From Candidatus Scalindua sp. (GTDB taxonomy: Bacteria > Planctomycetota > Brocadiia > Brocadiales > Scalinduaceae), in the NCBI GenBank assembly GCA_031316155.1, contig JALDRB010000001.1, positions 1 through 64,000 on the forward strand: a stretch of DNA of 64,000 bases, read 5' to 3'. Positions within the stretch are counted from its first letter, which is position 1; each line of letters begins with the position of its first letter. Made by a program: the position numbers and the translations under genes. The notes under the pieces are model-generated. The model saw nothing but the letters and a program-made list of their open reading frames with translations, was not told where the DNA came from and ran no database searches. Of this stretch, positions 19,175 to 29,398 are shown in pieces.

Positions 19175-19969
19175 ATGAAATATGAAAAATCTTTTTTTCT
19201 TATATCTGTTACTATACTTTTGTTCATTTTTTCTCTGACTATGTATAGTCAGACTGCTTTTTCAAAGCAGGGAACTTTAAAAGGGCAAATTGTAGATGGG
19301 TTTGAAAAGGTACTTAAGGATGTTGAAATAAAGATAATGGGGACAAAGGCAATAACAAAGAGTGATGAAAACGGTGAATACGAGATCAGTTATAATCCCG
19401 GTATGGTAGAGATATCCTTTACGAAAGAGGGTTATTCGATTCGAAAATTTACTTTGAATTTGACTGAAGCATCAGAAATTCCGATGCAAAAGCTTAATCT
19501 TTGGAAACTGCCGAAAAACGGAGGAATGTTTTTGGTAAGAATGGAAGATTACAAGGGTATTGAAAGTAGTCAATTTTTTTCAGAACGTAGTGATCAAGAC
19601 ATTAGCTTCTTTGTAAAGGGAGAATCTACAAAAATAGTTTGTCCGAAAGAATCGCTGGAAGAAGGAAGGGTTAAGATGATGATTCTCGATTATTCACAGG
19701 AAGATCCACTCGTAGTTGGCAAAAAACTTTATAAGGTTACAGAAGAAGATTTTATTGGCCGCATAATATACGAGTCTAGGGAGTGGCGCTTCGACGTTAA
19801 GGACGATAACTATGTGAAGATTTCGAACAGTGTCGGTTTGCGTTATGTTGATCTTGAACCTGGAAGATACTTCTATTGTATTGGAGAAATTACCATGAGA
19901 TCGAGGATCGGTTACGGGTATTGTTTTGAGATTACGACGTCTGAACTTTCGGATAAAGGGGAAAAATGA
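19175..19969 (+). CDS. secreted protein with carboxypeptidase-regulatory-like domain
   Basis: 264 residues. The start is ATG 19175, set by GAGGAG eight bases upstream, rather than the GTG six bases earlier. Signal peptide about 1-31 (FFLISVTILLFIFSL, cleavage near AFS). Residues ~35-100 form an Ig-like carboxypeptidase-regulatory fold (GTLKGQIVDGFEKVLKDVEI, SDENGEYEISY). The C-terminal half (YDYSQEDP-like, LEPGRYFYCIG) is beta-rich and unassigned. Likely cell-envelope. Confidence 0.65.
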   Translation: MKYEKSFFLISVTILLFIFSLTMYSQTAFSKQGTLKGQIVDGFEKVLKDVEIKIMGTKAITKSDENGEYEISYNPGMVEISFTKEGYSIRKFTLNLTEASEIPMQKLNLWKLPKNGGMFLVRMEDYKGIESSQFFSERSDQDISFFVKGESTKIVCPKESLEEGRVKMMILDYSQEDPLVVGKKLYKVTEEDFIGRIIYESREWRFDVKDDNYVKISNSVGLRYVDLEPGRYFYCIGEITMRSRIGYGYCFEITTSELSDKGEK

Positions 19970-20269
19970 GGCTCAATCTTTGGTATGCCGGGCTTAGAAA
20001 ACCTCAGAACACAGCTATACGTTTTAAGTGCCGTTGCTTTTATCATTTGGGCTTCAGACCTTTTTTTTAATATCTCTGTAAAATTTATTGGTGTACTCTT
20101 GCTCAGGCAATACGGTATCAACTGAAACTGGACTCTTATTACCATTTTCAAGTTTTATTGATAAAACCCAATATTTGTTATACTATTTCTCTTGTTAAAC
20201 AATACGTTTTGGGTACCTATGGTTTGATTAGGAAATGGTTGTCACATCCAATAAAAAGGAACAGTGAAT

Positions 20270-20740
20270 ATGATTGAGATTGACATTCCCGGTTTTGGAA
20301 AGATGTCTCTTCAGTACCTTGTCTGTGATTATAATGGCACGTTGGCATGTGATGGGGTGATACTCCCGGAAATCATTCCTTTGATTGGAAAACTTTCAAG
20401 TGAAATGAAGATTCATATTGTGACGGCAGATACCTTTGGAATAGCCAGAAAATGTTTATCTGAATTACCGGTAAACCTAACGATACTTTCGCAAAATGGT
20501 CAGGACACAGCTAAACAGGCTTTAATAAAAAAGCTGGGTGCAGAGGTGACAGTCTGCATAGGTAATGGCCGTAACGATAGTTTGATGCTTAAGGAGGCGG
20601 CTCTTGGCATCTGTGTAATCCAGGCCGAGGGGGCAAATATAGTATCATTATTAAATGCAGATATAACATGTAAATCTGCCGAGGATGCTTTTGAATTGCT
20701 CTTGAATCCAAAACGGTTAATTGCCACATTAAGAAAATAG
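20270..20740 (+). CDS. HAD-superfamily hydrolase (P-type ATPase-like soluble phosphatase)
   Basis: 156 residues. Motif I is CDYNGTLACDG with the nucleophile Asp near residue 20, motif II is VTADTFG, and motif IV is GNGRNDSLMLKEA. There is no cap domain, as in the small soluble phosphatases related to the P domain of cation ATPases. ATG 20270 chosen because AAGGA lies nine bases upstream; GTG 20264 is too close. Substrate unknown. Confidence 0.8.
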   Translation: MIEIDIPGFGKMSLQYLVCDYNGTLACDGVILPEIIPLIGKLSSEMKIHIVTADTFGIARKCLSELPVNLTILSQNGQDTAKQALIKKLGAEVTVCIGNGRNDSLMLKEAALGICVIQAEGANIVSLLNADITCKSAEDAFELLLNPKRLIATLRK

Positions 20741-20862
20741 CTGCTGCCATGTTTATTCGTTTTGTTAAAACTTAACCTGGCTGAAGAAGTGGATGCTGCC
20801 AATAAAATCGAGAGACAGAGCAGTTCTATTGATTTTGGTGTTTATGAAAGTTCAGAGTGGGT

Positions 20863-21060
20863 TTAATTCAAATGATTGTATTTTCTGTACGTGCAAGATT
20901 CCTCTGCATCGACTATTTCTTGTGCTGCCAGTGCTAATGACATAAGCAGATAGTATTGTTCTTCCAAGATTTTATGAAAGATACTTTCTTGATTTTCAGT
21001 TGAACCGCCATCAAAATTGTTGAGGTCTAATAAATTCCGGGAGAACCTGTTGGTTTCCAT
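20863..21060 (-). CDS. small hypothetical protein
   Basis: 65 residues, preceded by AAGGCGG at a suitable distance. Helical, with LEEQYYLLMSLALAAQEIVDA. No family recognised. Could be chance, but the ribosome-binding site and length favour a real gene. Confidence 0.4.
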   Translation of the reverse strand: METNRFSRNLLDLNNFDGGSTENQESIFHKILEEQYYLLMSLALAAQEIVDAEESCTYRKYNHLN

Positions 21061-21345
21061 AGCACACCGCCTTCATGTCAAATATTTTTGTTGGTAAGTA
21101 TAACAGTATCAGTTTTATGCATATACAACTTCAGAAATACAATAGCAACCAACTAAGCTTGAAATTAAACTCTGTCCCTCCCCCTTTCAACAATAAAGTG
21201 AGAAGGACAGAGTATCCTCTCACATCCTGAAGGAGTTTGAGGAGAATAAATGAACAGTGCTATTATCGTCTTTTTTTTTAAAACCTTTGAAAAATAAATC
21301 TTTACTCTGTTGTTTTTTTTTACAAATTGAAAGGAGAGATTCTCA

Positions 21346-22223
21346 ATGGTAATAAAACGAGGTAAGTTATTTATTGTGACAGTAACTATAATGGTAATTT
21401 CTGGATTTTGTTGTATTAGTGAGATGGCTTTTCCAGAGGAAGAAAGTTTTACTGCAGCTTCAGGCTTCGATGGAAGTACTCCAAGTAATGGTAATAACGA
21501 GAAGAAAACCAAAGAAAAGATTGACGGTAATGCACTATTTGGTGGCTTCGTGGGGATAGGTACACCGGCGCCGCAAGCCAGGTTGCACATCGGTGGCAAA
21601 CCAGGAGTTGACGGGATTATGTTTCCTGATGGAACAGTACAAACAACTGCTGCTACAGGCAGCGGGGAAATTAATTGGGAAACAAATAATTCTGATATCT
21701 ATAATATGAATGTGGGAAACGTTGGTATAGGGACGAATAGTCCTGAATCAAAGTTGGAAGTAAAAGGCAATGTAAAAGCAAAAACCGTAAATGGCAATGA
21801 TATTGTTAGAACTCAGTCTTTTCAGATATTTCCCATACCGGGAGACTACATATTTGCCACTTCAAGCACATCTTACTCTCCGGTAAGCAAATTAATACCT
21901 GGTGGTTTGTCGCCACAATTTCTTCCACCAATTATGGGAACAATCCGTTTTTAGATTAAAAGTTTCATACACTGACGATATTACGGAAGCTGATGAAGTA
22001 GCAGGTTCAAACTTGCGATATTTTGCAGACCAGACAAATACTGAAATTTTTAACTTTGTTTTAAAGTACTCCTCAGCTTCCAGTGCATGGATTAAACAGC
22101 GAATAGCAATCGCTTCAGTATGCTGGAAATGACAGAACGTTAATGGAGGTTCGTTCAGGTGTTGAAGGTAAATATCTTCAAATCTATGGAATATGGGTGA
22201 TTGCAGAGGATGTCGTCGAGTAA
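21346..22223 (+). pseudogene. secreted tail-fibre-like protein, interrupted by two frameshifts
   Basis: A signal peptide (about 1-29) is followed by two 'VGIGT..PxxxL-V-G' repeats (FVGIGTPAPQARLHIGG, NVGIGTNSPESKLEVKG) and FPDGTVQTTAA, a pattern of phage tail-fibre and endosialidase-like surface proteins. The first frame ends at a TAG at 21952. The following frame continues the protein (RLKVSYTDDITEADEVAG) from a TTTTT run at about 21948. That frame ends at 22132, and a third frame continues (AGNDRTLMEVRSGVEGKYL) to a TAA at 22221-22223. Each break is repaired by removing one base, so this is either a young pseudogene or two indel errors in the consensus. Intact length would be about 292 residues. 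Confidence 0.7.
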
Positions 22224-22535
22224 AGGAAGATTTGTATCAAGCATCTATTCTTGTGCAATGTGTATTATTCCTAATTATTTAATCAGATCAAGCAATAATT
22301 TTTCACTTTCACCGATACGCACAAACTCCAATTGCAATGCAAGACTGAGAAGAGTTGGGGTTGCATTTGGTTCTCAGTATTTTTCCGACACAATTTATAG
22401 TTCGAGCAGGTTGGAGAAATGCCTATTTTTATATCTACAATTGCGCCTATTTTAGGGGGATTTTTTGTAATAAAAACAGCATACCCATGGCCCTAAATCT
22501 TCGCTTTTGCTATGTTCCAGAGAGATGGAAATACT
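22224..22535. other. intergenic, nothing recognised
   Basis: About 310 bases between the broken secreted protein and the next - strand gene. Short open frames here have no ribosome-binding site or family resemblance. Confidence 0.4.
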
Positions 22536-22931
22536 TCATCTCATTCGAAACATTATCGGAAATGGCATCTTTATTCTTTTGTGTCTCCTCTTTTCTCTGC
22601 TTTTTATAAGGGAAATGCTTTTTAAGAGTTCTTTCTGCAGTTCTTGAGATTGATTAGATGCAGCTTTTTGTTGAGCTGAAGCTTTTGGGAGTTGATAGAG
22701 AATATATGAGAAAAGTTCTCTAAAATGCCTTGTTGCAAAAAAAGGAAACTCAGGGTCGTTAATTTCGTTCAATATTTTCCTGCATTTTTCTAAAGAAGTA
22801 GTGGCATCTAGTTTCCCTCTTTTAAAACTATTTACACATTCAAACAATTTAGAAATATTGTGTAAATTTTCCTCATGACAGAAAGAAAATCCCTTCCTCA
22901 TTATAGTGAATCTGCTTATATTATTTTTCAT
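22536..22931 (-). CDS. hypothetical protein with basic C-terminus
   Basis: 131 residues with GAGGT seven bases before the ATG. The sequence is helical; a basic cluster (SREKRRHKRIK) lies near the end. No family recognised. Lies between two broken genes, so it may itself be a fragment. Confidence 0.45.
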   Translation of the reverse strand: MKNNISRFTIMRKGFSFCHEENLHNISKLFECVNSFKRGKLDATTSLEKCRKILNEINDPEFPFFATRHFRELFSYILYQLPKASAQQKAASNQSQELQKELLKSISLIKSREKRRHKRIKMPFPIMFRMR

Positions 22932-23238
22932 TTTCTTACCTCAGGTAATATCATAAACAATTTGCGTGCCATTGTAATTTTATTGAGAAAAATGTTGCAA
23001 TTCTTTGATGGTATTATACTTGTAATTGCGATTCGATCAAGTGCAAAGGACGAAATGGTTATACTAACACGGTATACCTGTAAACAAAATCCAACACAAA
23101 ACTGCTAAAATACCAGACTGTAGCTGAGATATCGATATAATAGATGTTTACCGTATACTGCACTCTAATTATTTCTTTCAGAAATAGTGGATGTTTACGA
23201 GTATTATTCACGTATAGGTTTATCTTTGAGTAACATTA

Positions 23239-23286
23239 CAAAAAAAAAGGGGCGAGCCGGGTATATACCCAACTCCCCCCCCCCCC
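23239..23286 (-). terminator. strong rho-independent terminator with a C12/G12 tract
   Basis: Read on the - strand: a G tract, GAG, then the palindrome GGGTATATACCC, then CTCGCCCC and a run of nine or more T. The palindrome and the GGGGAG/CTCGCCCC arms pair, so this is a textbook terminator for the HAO-like gene that ends just upstream at 23359. The upstream arm lies in a run of 12 C on the + strand (23275-23286). Confidence 0.8.
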
Positions 23287-23358
23287 TCTACTCACTTATT
23301 ACCAACAAACTACTCGCTGCCATCTCAAGAAACCACACGAAGCATTAATGTTCGGTGC

Positions 23359-25076
23359 CTATTTCGGTCTCATAGATCTGGCGCCTGGATCAGCCTGGAG
23401 ATGCGCTCCATGGGTTCCAGCACTCATACCCAGTTCCTTAATCTTTCTATTGATGTATTCAACTTCCTCTGCTGGTGCATGATGTGTATCCAACCAGCCC
23501 GGCTCAGACAAAGATCGAATATTGTCTTTCCTGGATACTCCTTCACAATCTTCCATCCAGACAACTGGTCTAACCAATCTCCATGCCTCCAGAACTCCTG
23601 CGGCACCCAGTTGATTCCAACCTTCTTCTCGATCGCCGCAAACCTTCTCGCCTGCTCAGCAGCTCCCTTTACCGCCACCAGCCATCTGTCCATACCAAAA
23701 GAACCGTCACAGTATGTCGCATCATTCCATGAACCTGTGCCATTCCTTTGAATATGTAGGTCTGCCAGTATCCAACGCTCTCAAAACAGAGCCTTTCTCA
23801 ACGTCTGTACAGTTCGACATCACGAACTCACCAGACTCGCCAGGTTTTCCACCATATTCCGGCCCGTCATGATACGCACCAATCTTCAAACTCCAGATGT
23901 GCTGACCACTCCAGTCAGGTGCAAGATCCTTCGGCATAGGCTCCTCATACCATCCAACTGCAGATTCTCTGCTATCTTGAAGGTCTCAGTATACTTGATA
24001 CCGGCATCTTTACATGCCTCGTCCATCGCCTGCAGATTCTCTCTTGCAAACCTTGGTGAATGACACAATCGTCACATACCGATACCCACGTATCTCTCTT
24101 TCTCACTCCACAGCGGTGCTCCCCTGTCCATTCATACCCATACTGGTGTATACCGTTGACCTCTGCATTGTGGATGACCACCTCTCATGTGACAATACTG
24201 ACAGGATCCAACGTAATCAGCATCTGAAAGCTTCTTGCTGAAATCGAAGTTGTTTGGATCGGTCTTGTTGATCTGGTACACTGTTCCATGAATTGAGATG
24301 TCATATGCCTCCCAATCCCTGTGGTCTTTACCCCAGTGACAAGTCTTACACTGTTCTGAACGTCTTGCTACTGTAGGGTCAAACTGATGTCTCTGGTGAC
24401 ATGTGCTGCAACGCTCTTTCCGAGCTTGTATGACAGAAAGTACATCCGGCTGTATCTCCCGGAGGCCTTTCTATAGACCATGCATTCAATCTGTGCAAAA
24501 CTTGCAATGAAGCATGTGATCCGATACCACCCTGTGCCTGCTGCAGATACTGCTCTTCATGACAATCGCTCACTCCGCATGATTTTGAGCTGGGCATCAA
24601 AAGCTTCTGATGGTTGTTACCATGGCACGTCACTCCGGTTGGGCTCGGCTCAGCCTTCGCATGGGCACTTTCTCATAATCCTCACAATACCAGGCGTAAC
24701 CACGGAGTGACAACCGAGACATTCACGAAGTCTGAATTGCCCCTTGATCGGGTTCGATGGCCTGATTTCGTCCCTGTTATACATAAAATCGGGAAGGTAA
24801 TAACGATATGCTGGAAGAGTTCTCCAGATCTGCTGTACTTCCCTGGATAGGGAGGCGCTCCTTCGGGATAACCCATGTATTTCGCATAAAGACCTGAAAA
24901 GAACACCTTACCTGAGTTTGTCCAGGCTCTCCGGGCATACCGTATACTTCATGCGGTACCCAGTGCGTGATAATTTCAACCGCCTGCGCTTCTCTGGTTG
25001 AAAAATGTGTGCTAACACAGAACGCACCCAAAAATAAAATCAAAGCTAAGAATAAGAAACTCCTTCTTTTTAACAT
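23359..25076 (-). pseudogene. octaheme hydroxylamine oxidoreductase-like gene, multiply frameshifted
   Basis: HAO-type octaheme c proteins oxidise hydroxylamine or hydrazine in the anammoxosome. Reading from 25076: a signal peptide (hydrophobic FLFLALILFLGAF, mature start near AVEIITHWVPHEV), then pieces that follow the family in order but lie in different frames. Heme motifs seen: CLGCH (about 24708-24722), CTFCH, CSTCH, CKTCH in QCKTCHWGKDH, CQYCH (about 24190), and a damaged CDDC(V)H. DWEAYDISIHG and the C-terminal QEFWRHGDW region are also preserved. At least seven frame changes are needed. Total length (about 570 codons) equals an intact gene, so damage is by indels and not deletion. Base composition is more GC-rich than neighbours, as expected for a highly expressed catabolic gene. 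It is either a pseudogenised paralogue or an error-prone consensus of collapsed paralogues. Confidence 0.85.
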
Positions 25077-25518
25077 TGTCTCTCCTTTCCATACTCTAAA
25101 CTATATAAATGTGTCGGGATAAATCTAACATCTATCATTAAAGAATCCAACCTCCTCCCTTCTACCCTAACTTTTTCATATTAAATAAACCCTGCGCCTA
25201 TTTGTATAGGTATATGTTACCTTGCCGATATATGTAATCAATAATAATAAAAAATTTACCATAGATAAACAGTATTTTATAATTATTATACAAAGTCTTA
25301 ACCTCTTTTAAAACAAATTGATATACATATATTTAACAGTATATAATTATTCCTAAAAATTTCGCTGAAATATATAGTGAAACGATACGTTTTACTCGAT
25401 TGTTGCATTTTTATGGTAAAAGAATTATTATTGATATTATATTAGGAAGATTTTTTCATAATGTCTCATATTAACAACAAGAGTTCCTGCAAACCATTTT
25501 TCCGGGAGTGGCAATATT
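25077..25518. other. divergent promoter region
   Basis: 440 bases of AT-rich sequence between the HAO-like pseudogene and the SorC-type regulator. No gene is seen. It should hold the promoters of both, and possibly the regulator's operator, but no clear operator repeat was found. Confidence 0.5.
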
Positions 25519-26769
25519 ATGACTTCGAAAAAGCAGAGTAACAATAGATCGAGGATTGCTATCAGTCATTTGGAACTAGACAATAAGATTGCCAGGATTA
25601 TTTATGATAATTGGCCTAGGTTTGTAACACAAAAAGAGATAGCAAATGAGTTACATATGTCACAATCGTTAGTTTCCAAGCGACTGTCAAGTTGGAAAAC
25701 TAAGAAAAACGTCCCATTGAAGATGTTTTATGAGGAGAGAAATATAAAACAAGAAAAAAGTTTAGCACATAATTATAATGTGAGTGACGTAGTTGTGCTG
25801 AAAAATGCTGATTATTTTGTTAACTCAAAAGCCTATTTTAAACAGATAGGAAAGTATGCCTCAGATATTTTAGTGAGAAAGATTAACGATGTTCTTGAGA
25901 AAAAAACTGAACACATAAACAAAAAAAAGAGAGGAAATGATATAACGGAAAAAACAGAAATTAAAATTTCCGCTTCAGGAGGAAACAGCGTTCTTTCCAC
26001 AGTAATGAGTTTAGCTGAAGAGCTGGACCATTCGGACGTCAATTTGGGTTTTTCAAGCTGCATAGCCCTGAGATCAAACAGTTTAATCGAATTAACGCCA
26101 CTTCATATCGTATCTCAATTGTTAAATAAAGATTTAAATGTCGAGGTTTTACATACCTATCAGTTACCCGAGACATCTAATCTTTATACGAAAGAATCGT
26201 TATACGAAATTATCGAACAAAGAGTTCGAACCCAGAAAATGCTGGGGTTTGATAACGAGCTTCTTCAAAGTGATTTCGTAATTTTTGGTTTAGGCAATAT
26301 AAGATGGAATTTTCCTGTAACGGGTTTTATGCGACATGTTTATAATTTACGTTTACAATCTTTCGTAAGGAACTTTGATATTATAGGTGAAATTGCATTT
26401 GCCCCGTTTAGTAGAAACGGTTTTTTATTTCATCATTTAGTTTCAGAAGTATTTGTACAGAAAAACGGAAAATTCGAATATGACGAACTCGAACAATTAG
26501 AAAAACTAAAAAAAATTACCCCGCTTCACACTACCATATCGAAGCAGGATCTTATCGATGCAGCAAATTTCTTCAGTTCCATCTTTACCGTAAATTTCTG
26601 CAATATTGAAAAGAGTTTGCAGAAGCGAACCAGAAAACCTTACGTTCTTCTGGTGGTAGGAGGCGAAAGCCAGAAAGCTCTGCCTCTCAAAATCATGCTG
26701 GAAAGATGGAAAAACATTAATTTCATAGATGGACTGGTTACCAGCGAAAATATATCCCGAAACTTATAA
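25519..26769 (+). CDS. SorC/DeoR-family transcriptional regulator
   Basis: 416 residues. An N-terminal helix-turn-helix (about 33-58, TQKEIANELHMSQSLVSKRL) is followed by a sugar-binding SorC-like domain: ISASGGNSVLSTVMSLAEEL, FGLGNIRWN, and a C-terminal VVGGESQKALPLKIML then DGLVTSENISRNL. This closes the phosphosugar fold of the family. About 60 residues of a charged insert (KKTEHINKKKRGND) make it longer than average. It is divergent from the HAO-like pseudogene and upstream of a convergent transaldolase. A link to sugar-phosphate control is inferred from family only. Confidence 0.8.
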   Translation: MTSKKQSNNRSRIAISHLELDNKIARIIYDNWPRFVTQKEIANELHMSQSLVSKRLSSWKTKKNVPLKMFYEERNIKQEKSLAHNYNVSDVVVLKNADYFVNSKAYFKQIGKYASDILVRKINDVLEKKTEHINKKKRGNDITEKTEIKISASGGNSVLSTVMSLAEELDHSDVNLGFSSCIALRSNSLIELTPLHIVSQLLNKDLNVEVLHTYQLPETSNLYTKESLYEIIEQRVRTQKMLGFDNELLQSDFVIFGLGNIRWNFPVTGFMRHVYNLRLQSFVRNFDIIGEIAFAPFSRNGFLFHHLVSEVFVQKNGKFEYDELEQLEKLKKITPLHTTISKQDLIDAANFFSSIFTVNFCNIEKSLQKRTRKPYVLLVVGGESQKALPLKIMLERWKNINFIDGLVTSENISRNL

Positions 26770-26930
26770 AAAAGTAATTTTTGCAGCAGGGCTCACAGTT
26801 TGGTGATGCCGCTGTTAGGCGATTAACAAAAATATTTTGACTATTCTCTGCTCCAAACATGCAGGGACAAGTTTTGGCAAAATATTTATTAATAGAGTTT
26901 TTCATGATATCAGGCAAGCATCAAATAACA

Positions 26931-26968
26931 ATTTCCCTGTCTGCCGTACCTGGCACAGACAGGGAAAT
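26931..26968. terminator. bidirectional hairpin terminator
   Basis: ATTTCCCTGTCTG (26931-26943) pairs exactly with CAGACAGGGAAAT (26956-26968). It lies between the stop of the SorC regulator (26769) and that of the convergent transaldolase (27026). Confidence 0.75.
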
Positions 26969-27025
26969 AACAAATAAATCACAATAAATAATTCCAAAAC
27001 TTTTTACCCTGTTAAATCATTTAGG

Positions 27026-27670
27026 TTATTTAGGCACCTTTTCCCAGTCTGCCAGGAAACTCTTCAGTCCTTCATCGGTTAATGGATGTTGAACTATTTT
27101 GTTAAACACATCGAACGGGATTGTTGCAATGTCGGCTCCCATGAGGGCGGCATCCCTGACATGTAAAGGATTTCGAATACTCGCGACGATTATCTGAGTC
27201 TCGAACCCGTAGTTGTCATATATTGTTCGAATTTCCTCAATAACATCCATTCCCGTGTGTCCCTTATCATCTAATCTTCCCACAAAAGGACTAATGTAAG
27301 TAGCTCCCACCTTGGCAGCAAGTAAGGCCTGATTTGAAGAAAAACAGAGAGTAACGTTTACATGTATGCCTTCTGAAGCAAGAATCTTTACGGCCTTAAG
27401 CCCCTCTTTTATGAGAGGTACCTTGACGACTATGTTATCTGCAATCTTTGATAACTCTCGTGCTTCCTTAAGTATTCCTTCTACTTCCGTGCTTACAACT
27501 TCAGCACTTACCGGCCCTTTAACGATTGAGCATATCTCTTCGATGGTTTCTCTGAAGGGCCTTCCTGTCTTTGATACTAATGTAGGATTAGTTGTCACTC
27601 CGTCCAAGATTCCAAGGCTTTCTGCCTCCCTTATCTGGTTTACGTCTGCAGTATCAATGAAAAATTTCAT
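27026..27670 (-). CDS. fsa: transaldolase / fructose-6-phosphate aldolase family
   Basis: 214 residues, the short FSA/TalC class. The Schiff-base Lys83 is in VVKVPL; TTNPTLV (26-32), NVTLCFS and [11 protein letters not shown] are intact. This links the non-oxidative pentose phosphate branch with glycolysis. Whether it acts as transaldolase or as F6P aldolase cannot be read from the sequence. Strong GGAGAG before ATG. Confidence 0.93.
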   Translation of the reverse strand: MKFFIDTADVNQIREAESLGILDGVTTNPTLVSKTGRPFRETIEEICSIVKGPVSAEVVSTEVEGILKEARELSKIADNIVVKVPLIKEGLKAVKILASEGIHVNVTLCFSSNQALLAAKVGATYISPFVGRLDDKGHTGMDVIEEIRTIYDNYGFETQIIVASIRNPLHVRDAALMGADIATIPFDVFNKIVQHPLTDEGLKSFLADWEKVPK

Positions 27671-27700
27671 TCTCTCTCTCCTTTAAAAAAAGTTCTTTTT

Positions 27701-28246
27701 TTACTTAATCTTGGTCTCGATTCCTGCTGTGACAAGAAATACATTGTCAGCCTCTTTAGCAATTAATTGATTAACATATCCGGAAACATCTCGAAATTTC
27801 CTTGCCAGTGGATTTTCCGGCACAATGCCATAGCCAACTTCGTTGGTGACTATAATAATATGGGGCGATATCTCCTTACACACAACACATAATCGTTTAA
27901 TGGCTTCAATTACAGATTCTTCTTTTTCTTCTGCCCTTAAATCTCCGAGAAGCATGTTGGTAATATAAATGGTTATACAATCAATGAGTATAACATCATA
28001 TTCTCCATTAAGTCCGGAAACAACCTTGTCCAGTTCGAGGGGGGCTTCTACTGTTTTCCAGTTATCGGGTCTATTTTCCTGATGTTTTTTTATCCTTTGA
28101 AGCATCTCACCGTCATTGGTTTGAGAAATTTGTGCTAAATTTGCAGTTGCAACATAACAAACTCCCTGGTGTTTGCTGGCAATTTGCATGGCAAATGAAG
28201 ATTTCCCACTCCTGGTACCACCTATAATTAGTGTCAGTTCTGCCAT
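27701..28246 (-). CDS. cobU: adenosylcobinamide kinase / guanylyltransferase CobU
   Basis: 181 residues. P-loop GGTRSGKS (8-15), VATANLAQ, DCITIYITNML and NEVGYGIVPENPLAR, the last being the CobU-specific stretch. Phosphorylates and guanylates adenosylcobinamide for nucleotide-loop assembly. Lies downstream of cobS on the same strand, with a copy of the dispersed repeat in the 340-base space between them. Confidence 0.95.
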   Translation of the reverse strand: MAELTLIIGGTRSGKSSFAMQIASKHQGVCYVATANLAQISQTNDGEMLQRIKKHQENRPDNWKTVEAPLELDKVVSGLNGEYDVILIDCITIYITNMLLGDLRAEEKEESVIEAIKRLCVVCKEISPHIIIVTNEVGYGIVPENPLARKFRDVSGYVNQLIAKEADNVFLVTAGIETKIK

Positions 28247-28262
28247 GGAAAACAGGTAATTA

Positions 28263-28405
28263 CTATACTCAACTCGTAATGGTTTTCGGATAAAATCCGA
28301 GATAAAATTGAGCGAGTAAAATCCTCGGCGCCTTTTGTACGGGGATAATTACAACCAAGATTTGGTTTCCAGTAAAACCGAAAACCAAATCGGTTTTAGT
28401 ATAAA
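28263..28405. repeat. dispersed repeat, copy B
   Basis: 143 bases, reverse orientation relative to copies A and D. It starts ACTCGTAATGGTTTTCGG-like and ends CCAAATCGGTTTTAGTATA. It shares the AAACCGA/TCGGTTT and GATTTGG/CCAAATC competing pairings and the ACTCGCTCAATTTTATCTCG-like core with the other copies. Placed between cobS and cobU inside their presumed transcript. Confidence 0.9.
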
Positions 28406-28588
28406 TTACAGATCTCATCATAAACGAATCCTTGTTCTCTCCTCTCAGTAAGATGAATAGTGCAGACAGCCAGCTAATCAACAAGAGTCATGGTAAATTA
28501 AAAGAATTCGTTGGGGAAAACCATCAACTTGATTACGAACACCATTTTTCTCCGTTTTTTCGTTTCGGTCTATGAAAGAACCGAAGAG

Positions 28589-29398
28589 TTATAAGGCCAG
28601 CACTGAAAGTAAAAAGGTTAGTTCGCTTATCTCGTTTACAGCTCCCAGAGTATCACCTGTCATACCTCCTATCTTGCCTTTCACAAAAGACGTAAATATG
28701 AGGCTCGTTACCATTACAATAAATAATACAAAAATACCTTTCATACCACAAAAGAAAAAAATCAGTATTAAAGGTACGCATGAAGAGATCAAGAGATGTT
28801 TCAGGTTGAGATTATCGACAATTATTCGGCCGGTTCCCTCGTCATCCCTGGCGTACGTTGAAACCGAAGCACTGAGGATCTGTGACCAGCGCCCAACAGC
28901 ACACATTAAAAAAAGGATTTTCCCCTTTTCGCAAGCGTAAAGAACGGTAGGGCTTAATCCACTCATGGTATCTGTGTCAAAAAAAAAAGGCATTCTGACC
29001 ATATCCTTTGAACCAATCGAAGCGATACATAAATATTTTAACCCGATCGTTACAACAAGGCACAATACTCCATAAGTTCCAATTCTGCTATCTCGCATTA
29101 TCTTAAGCCTCTTTTCCCTGTTATTGCCACCAAACAAGCCATCGAAAGTGTCAGCAAGTCCATCGAGATGATAACCTCCCGTCATGATAATATAAGCTGT
29201 CAGGACTAAGGCATCAGCAATCAAGTGTGAAAATAATTGAAGTGCAGGAAGATAGAGGCATGTTAGCGCAATACCTATGATCAATCCAACTATGGGAAAC
29301 CAGAATGCAACGTTCGAAATCCTTGGTGGACTGACTTGTTGTCTACTGACAATCGGGACTATAGTTAAAAATCTTAGTGTCCAGATAAAATGTTTCAA
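28589..29398 (-). CDS. cobS: adenosylcobinamide-GDP ribazoletransferase CobS
   Basis: Membrane enzyme that joins adenosylcobinamide-GDP and alpha-ribazole. 269 residues with six or more hydrophobic segments. The hallmark GYHLDGLADTFDGLFGG and the following RDSRIGTYG are intact. Preceded by a structured leader (29478-29640). cobU follows on the same strand. Confidence 0.95.
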   Translation of the reverse strand: MKHFIWTLRFLTIVPIVSRQQVSPPRISNVAFWFPIVGLIIGIALTCLYLPALQLFSHLIADALVLTAYIIMTGGYHLDGLADTFDGLFGGNNREKRLKIMRDSRIGTYGVLCLVVTIGLKYLCIASIGSKDMVRMPFFFDTDTMSGLSPTVLYACEKGKILFLMCAVGRWSQILSASVSTYARDDEGTGRIIVDNLNLKHLLISSCVPLILIFFFCGMKGIFVLFIVMVTSLIFTSFVKGKIGGMTGDTLGAVNEISELTFLLSVLAL

